A stretch of DNA of 64,000 nt from Vitreimonas flagellata (GTDB lineage Bacteria; Pseudomonadota; Alphaproteobacteria; Caulobacterales; Aquidulcibacteraceae): the NCBI RefSeq assembly GCF_004634425.1, contig NZ_SBJL01000001.1, forward strand, positions 1,461,001 through 1,525,000, written 5' to 3'. Positions 41,941 to 50,564 of the stretch are shown one piece after another. The first letter of the stretch is position 1. Each line of letters opens with the position of its first letter. The translations under genes were made by a program, and so were the position numbers. The notes beneath the pieces are model-generated. The model was not told where the DNA came from. It did no database searches and saw nothing but the letters and a program-made list of their open reading frames with translations.

Positions 41941-44472
41941 ATGAGACATCAGGACGCCCTCGCCCAGCTCGCCCGCGAAACCCAGCGCGCCAAGGGCCGG
42001 CTGGCGCTGGAACGCGGCTTGCGCGCGGCGTTCTTTCTCGCCGCCGCCATTGGCCTCTGGGCCCTCATCGCGCTGATCGGCGGCCACGAGAGGCTGCCGC
42101 TCTTGCTGCAAAGCTTGACCGCGATCGCCGCGCTGCTCGTGTTTGCGTGGCTCGGCGTTCGCGCCAAGCGCGCCTGGCGCCAACCCACGGAAGAAGAAGC
42201 CCGCGCTCGGCTCGCCGAAGACGCGCGGCTCGATGCCGGCGCGTTCGAAGCGCTGCGCGATCAGCCGACACGCTATGACGCATTTTCCGTTGCGCTCTGG
42301 CAGCGCGAGCGCGAACGCGCGATCGAGCGCGCCGAAAAAGCACGCGCGGGCCCGCCACGCGTGCGGCTGGACGAACTTGATCCTTACAAGCTGCGCTACG
42401 GCTTGCTCGTGGCGCTGCTGCTTGGCCTACTGATCGCAAACGTGAACGCGCCGGATCGTTTGGCGCGCGCGTTCTTGCCTGATCCCGGCCCATTGCTCGG
42501 CGATCAGGAAATGGCGATCGAAGCCTGGGCGACGCCAGCGGACTACACGCACGCCGGCCCGGTTTCTCTTAGCGAAGTGATTGGCGAGCGCGTCGAGACG
42601 CCGCCCAGCGTGGAAGTCACGGTGCGTCTCACCGGCCCGACTGGCGCGCCCGCGCTGGTGTTTGACGGCGGCAGCGAACACTTACGCCAACGCTTTGCGC
42701 GCGCGGCCGACGGCGCCTGGGAAGCACGCATGCAAATCCCGCGTGGCGGTCAGCTCAAAATCGTGCGCTTTCACACCCGCGCGCAATGGCGCCTCGCGCC
42801 AGCGCCCGACGCCGCGCCGACGGCCGATTTCATCGCGCCTATGGCGAGCTTGCCGGACGAACACGTCGCCATCTCTTGGCGCGCGCGCGACGATTTCGGC
42901 GTACGCCGAATGGCGCTGCGTGTCCGCCCGATCAATCCGCCCGAAGGCTTGGTGCGCGCTGATCCGGTCGATACCGAACTGGAAGTCCCCGCTGGCGATC
43001 CCGCCGAGGCGCAATCTGAAACCACGATCGATCTCGCCGCCCACCCGTACGCCGGCATGGAAGTCGAAGCGCGCGTCGTCGCCTTCGATGCGCTGGGCCA
43101 AGAGGGTGTCAGCGATCCGATGCGCTTTACGCTGCCGGAAAAAATCTTCCTGCAGCCGCTGGCGCAAGCCGCGATTGAAATTCGCCGGCACATCCTGGCC
43201 GAGCGCCGCGCCTACAATGAGGAGCGCAGCGCCGAACGCCGCACCATTCCTGCGGGCGGCATCATTCTTGGCACACAGCGCATCGAAGTCCGCGACTATG
43301 ATCGCCAGCCAGCTTTGCAGCGCGCGCCCGAAGGCATTCGCCGCGCCGCGCGCCTGATCGATGCGCTCACCATGGAGCCGCACGACGGTTATTTCCGCGA
43401 CCTCGCCGTCTTCCTCGGCCTCAGCTCCGCCCGCGCGCAACTCGATGTCGCGCGCGATATCGATGCGACCGAGGTGGCCGCAGACACGCTCTGGCGCACG
43501 GCTCTGCGTGCTGAGTACGGCGGCGCCGCTGATGCGCGGCGCGCGTTGGAAGAAGCGCAGCGCCAATTGGCCGAAGCGCTTGCGCAGAACGCGCCACAAG
43601 AGCGCATCCGTCAATTGATGGAAGCGCTCCGCCGCGCCACCGACAATTACATGCAAGCTCTGGTGCAAGAAGCGCTGCGCAACGGCGACCGCGCCAACAT
43701 GGAAGACACCGAGGATCAAACCAATATCAGCGGCCAGGACATCCAGCAGATGCTGGAGCAGGTTCAGCGTCTCTCAGAACAAGGCCGCAATGAAGAGGCC
43801 AACCAGCTTCTACAACAGCTGGCGAACATCCTCGCCAATATGGAAGTGCAGCTCGAGCAAGCGCAGGGCGAAGGTGGCGAGCAATCTGACGAACAAATGC
43901 AGCAAAGCATGGACGCCCTCTCCGAGCAGATGGGCGAACAGCGCGCGCTGCGCGACGAAACACGCCAGCAGCAAGGCCAAGGCGGCAATCAGCAAGGCAG
44001 CCAAGGCCTTGCCCAACGCCAATCCGAAATCCGCCAAGGCCTCGCTGAAGCACAGCGTATGGCCGAAGACTCCGGCGCAGCGCCGAACGAAAACCTCAAC
44101 GCCGCTGGCGAAGCGATGCGCCAAGCCGAGGACGCCCTGCGGCGCGGCGATCTGGAAGACGCGGAACGCGCGCAGAGTGCGGCGTTGGAAAACCTACGCG
44201 AAGGCGCGGAATCACTTGCGGCTGAAATGCGCGAACGCGGCCAGCAGAATGGGAACCAAGAGCAATCCGGCGACGGCGCGCGCGATCCGCTGAACCGCCC
44301 CGTCAACGGCGCCGGCGCCTCAAGCGGCGAAGGCGAAATTCCAAGCCAAGCGGATCCGGTGCGCGCGCGCGAAATTTTCGACGAAATCCGCCGCCGCGCG
44401 CAAGATCCCAATAGACCTGAAGCCGAGCGCGAATATCTAAGACGCTTGCTCGACCGCTTCGGCGATTCATAA
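41941..44472 (+). CDS. TIGR02302 family protein (DUF4175), large envelope protein
   Basis: The 843-residue protein matches the alphaproteobacterial TIGR02302/DUF4175 family in length, position after lysA and layout. It has two N-terminal membrane helices (about 24-65) and a third near 137-155. A periplasmic beta-rich region (160-400) has WATPADYTHAGP and SWRARDDFGV. A long Gln/Glu/Ala-rich helical region (510-800) has QRLSEQGRNEEANQLLQQLA, RQQQGQGGNQQGSQG and AERAQSAALENLREG. The end is PVNGAGASSGEGEIPSQADP. No catalytic motif is visible. An envelope structural role is inferred from topology. Confidence 0.92.
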   Translation: MRHQDALAQLARETQRAKGRLALERGLRAAFFLAAAIGLWALIALIGGHERLPLLLQSLTAIAALLVFAWLGVRAKRAWRQPTEEEARARLAEDARLDAGAFEALRDQPTRYDAFSVALWQRERERAIERAEKARAGPPRVRLDELDPYKLRYGLLVALLLGLLIANVNAPDRLARAFLPDPGPLLGDQEMAIEAWATPADYTHAGPVSLSEVIGERVETPPSVEVTVRLTGPTGAPALVFDGGSEHLRQRFARAADGAWEARMQIPRGGQLKIVRFHTRAQWRLAPAPDAAPTADFIAPMASLPDEHVAISWRARDDFGVRRMALRVRPINPPEGLVRADPVDTELEVPAGDPAEAQSETTIDLAAHPYAGMEVEARVVAFDALGQEGVSDPMRFTLPEKIFLQPLAQAAIEIRRHILAERRAYNEERSAERRTIPAGGIILGTQRIEVRDYDRQPALQRAPEGIRRAARLIDALTMEPHDGYFRDLAVFLGLSSARAQLDVARDIDATEVAADTLWRTALRAEYGGAADARRALEEAQRQLAEALAQNAPQERIRQLMEALRRATDNYMQALVQEALRNGDRANMEDTEDQTNISGQDIQQMLEQVQRLSEQGRNEEANQLLQQLANILANMEVQLEQAQGEGGEQSDEQMQQSMDALSEQMGEQRALRDETRQQQGQGGNQQGSQGLAQRQSEIRQGLAEAQRMAEDSGAAPNENLNAAGEAMRQAEDALRRGDLEDAERAQSAALENLREGAESLAAEMRERGQQNGNQEQSGDGARDPLNRPVNGAGASSGEGEIPSQADPVRAREIFDEIRRRAQDPNRPEAEREYLRRLLDRFGDS

Positions 44473-44482
44473 CGGAGGAAAC

Positions 44483-45007
44483 ATGCGCACGCTTTTCGCA
44501 ACGGCCGCTCTGGCCGCACTCGTCGCCTGCTCGCCGCCCGCGCAAGCGCCACAGCACGACACGCCCACACCGCCGCCGACTGAGATCGCGTGCAACAGCG
44601 TGGAACCAAACCTCTCGCGCCAAGTCGGCGTTGAAGAGGAACTCGCGGTCGCTGCCGCCGCCTCAGATCTGCGCGGCGGCCGCATCGCGCCCGGCACGTA
44701 TGATCTGACGCAAGCCGTACGCATCGGTGCGGCCACAGGATGGACCAACACACGCTCGGTCGCGCTCGAAGTAACAGAAGCTGCCGATGGCGGCGTTACG
44801 TTCAACTGGGCGGGCGCCGCGCCCGACGGGGCGATCGATCGCTGGACAGCGGACTTCAGCGAAACGCCCAGCGCCAGCATCACCTATACATGCGGCCGCG
44901 TCGGCAATGTCGCGGCGGAGTTCAGCGCAACGCCGGACTCGCTGGAGCTGCGCCTACCTGACGGCGCCAACGGCCGGCTGAATCTGAGCTTCGCGCGACG
45001 GCCTTAA
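44483..45007 (+). CDS. lipoprotein of unknown function
   Basis: The 174-residue protein follows TIGR02302 by 10 nt, with a strong RBS (GGAGG, 5 nt before ATG). The lipobox is LVAC, followed by a Pro-rich linker (QAPQHDTPTPPPTEI). The mature domain is beta-rich (GGRIAPGTYDLTQAVRIGAA, SVALEVTEAADGGVTFNWAG) with two Cys that could pair. No family is recognised. It ends with a 4-base overlap to the convergent hpt gene. Confidence 0.75.
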   Translation: MRTLFATAALAALVACSPPAQAPQHDTPTPPPTEIACNSVEPNLSRQVGVEEELAVAAAASDLRGGRIAPGTYDLTQAVRIGAATGWTNTRSVALEVTEAADGGVTFNWAGAAPDGAIDRWTADFSETPSASITYTCGRVGNVAAEFSATPDSLELRLPDGANGRLNLSFARRP

Positions 45008-45522
45008 TCGATGGCGGCGATGTATGGCAGGCCGCGATAACGGCCTGCGTCGTCCATGCCGTAGCCGACGAGAAAATCGCCCGGCGCGTCCCAGCCGATC
45101 GCATCGATGTGTTCGCCCATCGCCAGCGGCTTGCGCACAAACGCGCACGCCAACGTCCGCGTCGCGCCCTTGGCCATCAAATGCGCGCGCGCATACGCAA
45201 TGGTGCGGCCGCTATCGAACACGTCATCGACGATCAAAGCGGGCCGGCCTTCGACCGAGCGCGAAATATCAGCGCGCACCACGACCTTGCCCGAGCTTTC
45301 GCGCGCGTCGCGATAGCTCTCCAGCCACAGTGAATCGTAGATCGGATGTTTGCCGCGCTTCTCGATCGCACGCATGAGATCAGCCGCGAACGGGATTGCG
45401 CCTTGCAGCAAAGCGATGACGGTCCAACCGTCATCGACTTCGCTCAATTGATCGGCAATCTGTTCGACGCGCGCCGCTATGCCCGCTTCATCAAGCAGAA
45501 CGCGCAATCGCGCGTCAGCCAT
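45004..45522 (-). CDS. hpt: hypoxanthine phosphoribosyltransferase
   Basis: The 172-residue enzyme salvages hypoxanthine (and possibly guanine) to its nucleotide with PRPP. The PRPP-binding loop is LIVDDVFDSGRT, the N-terminal flexible region is IALLQGAIPFAADLMRAIE, and the purine-site segment is DFLVGYGMDDAGRYRGLPYI. The start at 45522 (MADARLRVLLDEAGI) overlaps the end of the zinc-ribbon gene by 8 bases, so the two are co-transcribed. The longer in-frame extension is inside that gene. Confidence 0.94.
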   Translation of the reverse strand: MADARLRVLLDEAGIAARVEQIADQLSEVDDGWTVIALLQGAIPFAADLMRAIEKRGKHPIYDSLWLESYRDARESSGKVVVRADISRSVEGRPALIVDDVFDSGRTIAYARAHLMAKGATRTLACAFVRKPLAMGEHIDAIGWDAPGDFLVGYGMDDAGRYRGLPYIAAID

Positions 45523-46408
45523 TCGTGAAGCGCAGGCCCGCGACCGGCTCAAGCGCGCTGGTCGTCGCCGGATGCGCGTCAACCGGCTGGTCGAGCGTCA
45601 GCGGCTCTTCGCCATGCTCAGCCGCCGGCGCTGCTTCCGGCGAAACGCGCGGCAGGCTGTCGGCGATCGACATTTCCGAGAAGCTCGCAAACGTCGTCTC
45701 GAGATCGACAGCGTCAGCCGGCGGGTTTTCGACGCGAATTTGGAACGGAATCGATTCACCCGCCGTCAGCGGCTGATCGGTGACCGTATTCACGAGCTCG
45801 AAGATTTCCTGCGAACGCGTGTCGCGCAGCGAGACGCGCACCGGCGGCACGAGCTTGTCGTCACGGCCAATGTTACGGACTTCGCCCGAGACCAGAAGGA
45901 TCGGCGTCGGGCCATCGAAGGCGCGCTCGACCGAGAGGTCATAGAATTCGAGGCCATAGACGTTCACGTCCAGACCAAGTGCGGCGAACGCACTGGCCGA
46001 ACGCGGCCAAATCTCGGCGACGTCCTGGCGGAACGCCACCATGCCCGTGGCCGAAGCCGCGAGCGCTGCACCGGTCGCGGTCCACACGACGGCGGCGGCG
46101 CGGGCGCGTTCTTTGCGCATCCGGTCAGCTTGTTGGGCGCGGAATTTCGCGGCGGCGGACGGGGCCGGGCCCGGCTGCTCGGCGGCGCGACGCAATCTTT
46201 CGACACGTTCGCGTGTCAGTGGCTCATTGGCCGACGCTTCGGCCCGAACGCCTTCCGCCATTGGCTCAGCCGCCGTCCGCAGCTCCAGTTGCGGTTCGGC
46301 AAACCAGGAGAATCCGCATGCCGCACACCGCACCGTCCGCCCAGCGGGTCCGATTGCGGCGTCGTCAGCGTAATAACGCGTCGAGCAAGACGTGCAGGTA
46401 AGGATCAT
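45515..46408 (-). CDS. MJ0042-type zinc-ribbon membrane protein (DUF3426-like)
   Basis: The 297-residue protein opens with a zinc ribbon: CTSC...RYYADDAAIGPAGRTVRCAAC, two CxxC pairs. A basic linker and one membrane helix (AAAVVWTATGAALAASATGMVAF, about residues 105-128) follow. The C-terminal periplasmic domain resembles DUF3426 (LVSGEVRNIGRDDKLVPPVRVSLRD, FQIRVENPPADAVDLETTF). Such proteins sit near ftsEX in alphaproteobacteria; the function is unknown. It diverges from ftsE across 68 nt. Confidence 0.88.
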   Translation of the reverse strand: MILTCTSCSTRYYADDAAIGPAGRTVRCAACGFSWFAEPQLELRTAAEPMAEGVRAEASANEPLTRERVERLRRAAEQPGPAPSAAAKFRAQQADRMRKERARAAAVVWTATGAALAASATGMVAFRQDVAEIWPRSASAFAALGLDVNVYGLEFYDLSVERAFDGPTPILLVSGEVRNIGRDDKLVPPVRVSLRDTRSQEIFELVNTVTDQPLTAGESIPFQIRVENPPADAVDLETTFASFSEMSIADSLPRVSPEAAPAAEHGEEPLTLDQPVDAHPATTSALEPVAGLRFTNG

Positions 46409-46476
46409 GGTAACGATACGTTCAGCTGCCCCAGTGACTGATTTTGGTGCCTTGATTCTAATAAATTTGTCTAGTC

Positions 46477-47223
46477 ATGGCTCGATCTAACCTCGTGGAC
46501 ATAGACCTCTACGAGCGCGGCGCCGTCGTGCGTTTCGCGGGCGTCGACGCGGGCTATGGCGCAGCCACCGTTTTGGTGGGCGTGGATTTCGAAGCGCGCG
46601 CCGGCGAAGTCTCGCTCGTCACGGGCCCCGCCGCCGCTGGCAAGACTACGTTCACGCACCTCTTGCGGCTAGCGCTTGAGCCCCGCTCTGGACGCGCTGT
46701 AATGTTGGGCGTCGACATCGCTCGCGCCAGTGCGCGCGCCAAGGCGAATTTGAAAAAGCGCATCGGCTATGTGGCTGAAAACCCAGTGTTCGTTGAGCAT
46801 TGGAGCGCGTTCGACAACATCGCCATGCCGCTGCGCCTGATGGGTCAGAGGCCGCGCGACTACGATCAGGACGTGCAAGAACTTGTGGATTTCGTCGGCC
46901 TCGGCGACGCCGCTGATCTCACCATCGAAAAACTTTCGAATGCGGAACGACGTCGCGTCGCCATAGCCCGCGCGCTCGCCGCGAAGCCGACACTCATCCT
47001 CGCCGACGATCCAACAGCCGGCATGTCGCCCGCGGACGGGCGGCGCGTTGTGCGTTTGTTAACGGAGATGCGACGCGTCGGCGCTGCAATTGTGATCACG
47101 AGCCAGGACGAAACCCTAGCCGATGTCGGCCCGATCCTGCGCTGGCGCATGGATCGCGGCCACCTCTCCCGCATCGGCTACGAAGCGGCCGACGATGCGG
47201 AGGATGCGGAGGATTATGAATGA
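46477..47223 (+). CDS. ftsE: FtsE-like ABC ATPase with divergent catalytic motifs
   Basis: The 248-residue ATPase should pair with FtsX to control septal peptidoglycan hydrolases. Walker A is intact (GPAAAGKTT, Lys56). Other motifs depart from FtsE consensus: the Q-loop Gln is Glu101 (GYVAENP), the signature is LSNAERRRV, Walker B reads LILADDPTAG with Asp178 for the catalytic Glu, and the switch His is Gln210 (ITSQDET). The C-terminus is very acidic (DDAEDAEDYE). No Shine-Dalgarno is visible; an AT-rich TAATAA at 46459 could be a -10. FtsX overlaps by 4 bases, which supports the name. Confidence 0.85.
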   Translation: MARSNLVDIDLYERGAVVRFAGVDAGYGAATVLVGVDFEARAGEVSLVTGPAAAGKTTFTHLLRLALEPRSGRAVMLGVDIARASARAKANLKKRIGYVAENPVFVEHWSAFDNIAMPLRLMGQRPRDYDQDVQELVDFVGLGDAADLTIEKLSNAERRRVAIARALAAKPTLILADDPTAGMSPADGRRVVRLLTEMRRVGAAIVITSQDETLADVGPILRWRMDRGHLSRIGYEAADDAEDAEDYE

Positions 47224-48080
47224 GGCGGGCGCTGCCGGGGGTTGAACGGGCGCTGTTCTGGACGCTCGTGTTCGCCGCGTTCGCGGCGGTGGCTGTGGCG
47301 TTGGGCGCGCGCGCGGCCGACCGCATCGCAGTGAGCTACGAGCAACAACGCACCAATTACGCCATCGTCCGCGTCATCGCCCCCGAGGGCGAAGAAGCCA
47401 TCACGGCCGCCCAAACCGCGCTCAACACCGCCCCGCACGTAACGAGCGCCGCGCCCATGACGGCAGGTCGCGCCGCGGCACTGCTCCAGCAATGGGGCGG
47501 CTCGGATGTGGCCGCTGAGGATTTGCCGCCGCTGCGCCTGTTCGAGATCGAACTGGCCCCCGCCGAAGCCCAGGTCGACGTGAATGGCGACATCGTCGCC
47601 GCCCTCGCCCAGGGCGGGGTCACGGCCGAAGTCGTCGGCGCGCCGGACACTGGCTCCGGCGGAGGTCTGGCGGGAATCGTTCGTCAGATCGCGCTTTGGG
47701 GCGCGGCGGCGTTCGCGGTTTTGATGGCGGTGATCGTCTGGCTTGCGGCGCGCGGGCTGGCGGCGCGGCGGCGCGAAATGGTCACCGTCATGTGTGACCT
47801 GGGCGCGACCCAAGGCGAAACCGCGGGCCGGATTGCCGACGAAGCGGCCATGACCGGGCTCGTTGCTGGCGTCGTTGGCGGCGTGCTGGCCGGAATCACG
47901 GCGCTTGTCGTGTTGATGCTGGCCATTCCTGGCGTGCAGCTTGAAACTCTGCGCGACATGATTCTGCCGATCGATCTTCTCCCCATCGCCGCAGCGCCCA
48001 TCGGCGTCGCCATCGCCGCCGGCGCTGGCGCGCGTGCGGCCGCGGCCACGATCCATCGGCAGGCCGCGAGGCTGGGCTGA
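47220..48080 (+). CDS. ftsX: FtsX-like cell division permease
   Basis: The 286-residue protein has the FtsX topology: an N-terminal helix (LFWTLVFAAFAAVAVALGA), a periplasmic domain of about 125 residues, and three further helices (near 160-185, 210-235, 250-272). The conserved cytoplasmic loop RRREMVTVMCDLGATQGETAGRIADEA precedes helix three, as in FtsX where the phrase is usually LGA. It should relay FtsE state to periplasmic hydrolase activators. Sequence conservation is weak outside the loop. It overlaps ftsE by ATGA and the next gene by TGATG. Confidence 0.88.
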   Translation: MRRALPGVERALFWTLVFAAFAAVAVALGARAADRIAVSYEQQRTNYAIVRVIAPEGEEAITAAQTALNTAPHVTSAAPMTAGRAAALLQQWGGSDVAAEDLPPLRLFEIELAPAEAQVDVNGDIVAALAQGGVTAEVVGAPDTGSGGGLAGIVRQIALWGAAAFAVLMAVIVWLAARGLAARRREMVTVMCDLGATQGETAGRIADEAAMTGLVAGVVGGVLAGITALVVLMLAIPGVQLETLRDMILPIDLLPIAAAPIGVAIAAGAGARAAAATIHRQAARLG

Positions 48081-48712
48081 TGCGTTCAATATTGCTGTGG
48101 GCTGCGCTCTTGGGAGTCGTCGCGTTTCTTGGCGGCTTCTGGAGCTTCGCGACGCGCGTGCGCACTGAAGCGCCCGAGCCGCCGCAGGCGCAAGCCATCG
48201 TCGCACTCACCGGCGGCTCGCTGGAGCGACTCTCAACCGGCGTGCGTTTGCTTGAAGAGCAAAAAGGCGAGCGGCTCTTGATCTCTGGCGTCAACCGCAT
48301 CGTCACCGATGACGAGCTTTACGCCGTGCTCAACGTCGATCCCGAACTTGGCGCATGCTGCATCGATCTTGGCCGGCGCGCGGAAGATACGCTCGGCAAT
48401 GCGTCGGAGACGGCGTCCTGGGCGCGCGAGCGGCGCTACACGCAGCTCATTCTCGTCACCGACGATTATCACATGCCGCGCTCGTACGCGGAACTCTCGC
48501 TGGCGATGCCCGAAGCGCAAATCTACGCCTACCCGGTGCGCACACGTTTTACCGATCCCGCGCTCTGGCGCAGCGATTGGCCAACAGCCAGCCGGCTCGT
48601 CTCGGAATACGTGAAATACCTTGTCATTCGCGGTCGTGAGGCGTTGATCAGCCTGGGCACGCCCGAGGAAGAGGCGCCGCAGGACGAGACAAAGGCCGAC
48701 GCACCCGCATGA
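48080..48712 (+). CDS. YdcF/ElyC/SanA-family protein (DUF218)
   Basis: The 210-residue protein has an N-terminal membrane helix and a DUF218 domain: AIVALTGGSLERLSTGVRLLEE, RLLISGVN, DTLGNASETASWARERRYTQLILVTDDYHMPRSYAEL. Members act in envelope or undecaprenyl/vancomycin-related processes (ElyC, SanA). The gene sits between ftsX and plsC with overlapping starts on both sides, the usual place in alphaproteobacteria. Confidence 0.92.
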   Translation: MRSILLWAALLGVVAFLGGFWSFATRVRTEAPEPPQAQAIVALTGGSLERLSTGVRLLEEQKGERLLISGVNRIVTDDELYAVLNVDPELGACCIDLGRRAEDTLGNASETASWARERRYTQLILVTDDYHMPRSYAELSLAMPEAQIYAYPVRTRFTDPALWRSDWPTASRLVSEYVKYLVIRGREALISLGTPEEEAPQDETKADAPA

Positions 48713-49449
48713 GACTCATCCGCTCCATCATCTTCGTCATCTGGCTCTACGCTTCGATGGCCGTGGTCGGTTTGACGTTGTGGCCGTTCGTGCTGATGGA
48801 CGAGCGTCACGTCTGGACCGCACTCCGCTCATGGGGCCGCGCGACAGTGTGGGGCCTGCGCTGGATCGTGGGCGCACGTGTTTCGTTTGAAGGCTTAGAG
48901 CATGTGCCGCAAGGCGGCGCGCTGATCGCGATGAAGCACCAATCCATGCTCGACACGGTGGCGCCTGCGCTGTTTTTGTCGCGCCCTGTCTATGTATACA
49001 AAGCCGAGCTCGGCGGCACGCCAGTGATGGGCGCATACCTCAAGAAAAATCAAATCGCGGTGGATCGTGGTGGCTACGCGAAGGCGTTGAAAAGCATTGT
49101 GCGCGGCGCGCGCGTTGCAGTCGCCAAGGGCGGCCAAGTGCTGATCTTCCCGGAAGGCACGCGCCAAGAAGTCGATGCGCCACCGGACTACAAGCCGGGC
49201 ATTGCCGCGATGTACAAGGACCTTGGCATTCCGGTCACGCCCGTCGCCTGCAACACCGGACTCATCTGGAAGCCAAAGGGCATCATGCGCAGCCCCGGCC
49301 ACGTCACTTTCAAAGTGTTGCCGGCCATTCCGCCCGGCCTGCCGCGCGAGGAATTCATGCGTGAACTTGAAGAGCGGATCGAAAGCGAGAGCCAAGCGTT
49401 ATTGCCGCCCGAGAAGCGGCGCAAAGCGCAACCAGCGGCGGCGGCATGA
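48709..49449 (+). CDS. plsC: 1-acyl-sn-glycerol-3-phosphate acyltransferase
   Basis: The 246-residue membrane enzyme adds the second acyl chain to lysophosphatidate in phospholipid synthesis. The catalytic HX4D motif is His77-Asp82 (KHQSMLDT). The acceptor-site motifs are QIAVDRGG-type, FPEGTRQ, and a later PVACNTGLIWKP. One N-terminal hydrophobic helix (about 5-30) anchors it to the inner membrane. It overlaps its neighbours by ATGA on both sides. Confidence 0.95.
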   Translation: MRLIRSIIFVIWLYASMAVVGLTLWPFVLMDERHVWTALRSWGRATVWGLRWIVGARVSFEGLEHVPQGGALIAMKHQSMLDTVAPALFLSRPVYVYKAELGGTPVMGAYLKKNQIAVDRGGYAKALKSIVRGARVAVAKGGQVLIFPEGTRQEVDAPPDYKPGIAAMYKDLGIPVTPVACNTGLIWKPKGIMRSPGHVTFKVLPAIPPGLPREEFMRELEERIESESQALLPPEKRRKAQPAAAA

Positions 49450-50450
49450 ACAAAAAATATCTCTGGCTGGCCATTCCGTGGGCGGTCGCTCTGCTGCTCG
49501 CGGGCGGCTGGGCGCTCTATTGGAACACTGTCGCCGGCGAAGCCGAACGCCGCTTGAATGCAGCGATCGCTGAACAGCAAGCGGATGGCGCCACGGCAAG
49601 CATTGGCTCGATCTCGCGTCACGGCTTTCCCGCCATCATGCGCTTGCAGCTCAATGAAGTGTCGTACGCCCCCGCTCGCGGCGGCTGGCGCGCGCGCACC
49701 GATCGCGTCGACCTGCACATCAATCTGATGAACACCGAGCACGTGACGATCAAAGCTGAGGCGCCGATCGCCATCGCGCGCGAAGATGGGTCGGTCACCA
49801 ATGTCGCGGCCGACACGATCATCGGCAGCTTCCGCACCGCCAACGGCGCGCTCGCGCAAGCCGGCGTCGAAGCCGACAATATGACTCTTGATGATCCGAA
49901 CGAAGACGGCGTGCTCACTGCACGCAAGCTCGTCATCAATGTGCGCCCAGATGCCCGCGCGGCGGGCGAGTATCAATTGTCGTTCGACGCAACCGAGCTT
50001 CTGCTGCCGCGCCCGGTGCGCAGTTTCGAGGCGTTCGGCCAAGAGGTTGCGGCGCTCCGCGCGGCGATCGTGATCGAGCAAGGCGCTGCCCTTCTTGAGT
50101 CCGCACCAGGCGATCCAACAGGTCCGTGGCGCGAAGCGGGCGGGCGTTTGCGCTTTGAAGCGCTGGCCCTGAATTGGGGACCATTGCAGGCCACCGGCAC
50201 AGGCTTCGGCGGCCTCGATTCCGAGCGCCGCCTCACCGGCGATCTGGAACTCCCGATCGAAGAACCCGCACCGATTTTCACCGCTCTCGCACAGGCGCCC
50301 GACACCAGCGAAGACGCGCGCCGCGCCTTAGGTCTCCTCGCCGCCGCCTTCGCCATCAGCGGCGACGACATCGATCTCGATGTGGAAGCGGAAGGCGGTG
50401 TGCTGCGGCTCGAAGGGCTCAGCGTGCGCGAGCTGCCGCCTGTTTACTAG
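49446..50450 (+). CDS. DUF2125 domain-containing envelope protein
   Basis: The 334-residue protein has an N-terminal membrane helix (YLWLAIPWAVALLLAGGWALYW) and a long periplasmic domain of the DUF2125 family: RRLNAAIAEQQADGATASIGSISRHGFPAIMRLQLNEVSY, VHINL-type strands, and DDIDLDVEAEGGVLRLEGLSV at the end. The family resembles AsmA-like lipid-handling proteins in strand pattern, which is an inference. It closes the ftsEX-plsC operon and is convergent with tyrC. Confidence 0.9.
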   Translation: MNKKYLWLAIPWAVALLLAGGWALYWNTVAGEAERRLNAAIAEQQADGATASIGSISRHGFPAIMRLQLNEVSYAPARGGWRARTDRVDLHINLMNTEHVTIKAEAPIAIAREDGSVTNVAADTIIGSFRTANGALAQAGVEADNMTLDDPNEDGVLTARKLVINVRPDARAAGEYQLSFDATELLLPRPVRSFEAFGQEVAALRAAIVIEQGAALLESAPGDPTGPWREAGGRLRFEALALNWGPLQATGTGFGGLDSERRLTGDLELPIEEPAPIFTALAQAPDTSEDARRALGLLAAAFAISGDDIDLDVEAEGGVLRLEGLSVRELPPVY

Positions 50451-50452
50451 AG

Positions 50453-50539
50453 CGGTTTTCGGTTGTCGGGATTCGGGGTTCGGGACGCCTCGGGGATAAT
50501 TCCGCGCGCGACCACGGCCACCGCCGCCCCCGAAAACCG
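50453..50539. repeat. inverted repeat enclosing a G-quadruplex-type tract between convergent genes
   Basis: CGGTTTTCGG (50453-50462) is the exact reverse complement of CCGAAAACCG (50530-50539). Inside lies GGG-ATTC-GGGG-TTC-GGG-(7 nt)-GGGG (50468-50495). The inner 18 bases match the element at 5339-5356 in 16 positions. It fills most of the 114-nt gap between DUF2125 and tyrC and may serve as a two-way terminator. Confidence 0.75.
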
Positions 50540-50564
50540 ATCCCCGAACACCGAAACCGAACCC

